From NCBI RefSeq assembly GCF_018205975.1, contig NZ_CP073577.1:2418001-2482000 (forward strand): a stretch of DNA of 64,000 bases. The letters are read 5' to 3'. This DNA comes from Erythrobacter sp. JK5. GTDB lineage: Bacteria > Pseudomonadota > Alphaproteobacteria > Sphingomonadales > Sphingomonadaceae. Both the position numbers and the translations under genes were made by a program. Positions 63,782 to 64,000 of the stretch are shown here, piece after piece. The notes beneath the pieces are model-generated. The model had not been told where the DNA came from, ran no database searches, and worked only from the letters and a program-made list of their open reading frames with translations. The first letter of the stretch is position 1, and each line of letters starts with the position of its first letter.

Positions 63782-64000
63782 CTAGAAAACCTCGAACAGC
63801 CCCGCTGCACCCATACCGCCGCCGACGCACATGGTGACGACGACGTACTTGGCGCCGCGGCGCTTGCCTTCGATCAACGCGTGGCCGGTGCAGCGCGCGC
63901 CGGTCATGCCATAGGGGTGGCCGATCGAGATCGAGCCGCCATTGACGTTGAGGATGTCGTTATCGATGCCGAGCTTGTCGCGGCAATAGAGCACCTGCAC
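63782..64000 (-). CDS. Acetyl-CoA C-acyltransferase, C-terminal fragment (cut by window)
   Basis: The last 72 residues of a thiolase: [23 protein letters not shown] region (catalytic His in [10 protein letters not shown]) and the active cysteine in [14 protein letters not shown]. The 5' part lies beyond base 64000. It is a different thiolase from the one at 50.6-51.8 kb, judging by the G-x-S-I-S versus G-S-G-I-S wording. Confidence 0.92.
   Translation of the reverse strand: MQVLYCRDKLGIDNDILNVNGGSISIGHPYGMTGARCTGHALIEGKRRGAKYVVVTMCVGGGMGAAGLFEVF

Noticed and set aside
1..64000. tRNA, rRNA, CRISPR or insertion sequence
   Set aside because: None recognised on reading all intergenic gaps; no cloverleaf-type sequences, phased repeats or transposase genes.

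Overview
The window is a GC-rich chromosomal segment from an alphaproteobacterium, most likely Sphingomonadales and probably Erythrobacteraceae-like. The evidence is inferential: two large TonB-dependent receptors, alphaproteobacterial gene families (HWE-type histidine kinase, M13 peptidase, degenerate PHA-depolymerase lipase box, DUF2157/GDYXXLXY pair), short intergenic gaps, ATGA/GTGA start-stop overlaps, and interspersed GTCATTCCCGCG / GTCATTGCGAG palindromic repeats. There is no CRISPR array, insertion sequence, prophage, tRNA or rRNA that I could recognise. The content reads as core or stable chromosome.

Layout. 1-3.7 kb: 3' part of an HWE sensor kinase, then a glycine-betaine/choline-type ABC importer (ATPase plus a fused permease/binding protein). 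3.7-7.1 kb (minus): DUF2147 protein, an NDUFAF7/MidA-type methyltransferase carrying a ~310-residue Ala/Glu/Lys helix repeat, and lgt. 7.3-18 kb: acyl-CoA synthetase, glnD, TonB receptor, YggS, ThiE-like protein, ftsK. 18-30 kb: second TonB receptor, DUF2157 pair, a Pho-controlled pstS/phosphate porin pair with clear Pho boxes, thioesterase, S9 and M24 peptidases. 30-37 kb: VOC and cupin proteins, six-EF-hand protein with a response regulator/histidine kinase pair, a ComEC-like metallo-hydrolase, and a HerA-type ATPase. 37-48 kb: pabBC, pseudouridine synthase, arfB, rpmG, lolA, a likely structured RNA, alkaline phosphatase, xth, ribA with a degenerate RibB-like domain, GNAT, Sel1, beta-helix protein and two small lipoproteins. 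48-52.7 kb: a four-gene acyl-CoA catabolic operon. 52.7-64 kb: RHH/SPFH pair behind an AT-rich palindrome, PPK2, phhA, stress genes, uppP, M13 peptidase, ABC exporter, phaZ behind a perfect palindrome, DUF4126 protein and the end of a second thiolase.

Four genes (permease/SBP fusion, DUF2147, ftsK, sensor kinase) are each broken by exactly one missing base in a G or C run. One of them is ftsK, normally essential. Adding one base restores full-length family members in every case, so the simplest reading is homopolymer undercalling in the assembly rather than four pseudogenes.

The best leads for new biology are the helix-repeat methyltransferase, the structured RNA at about 41.4-41.5 kb, the matched Pho promoters, the SPFH/RHH operator, the phaZ operator, and the four-gene CoA operon. 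None is proven from sequence alone.
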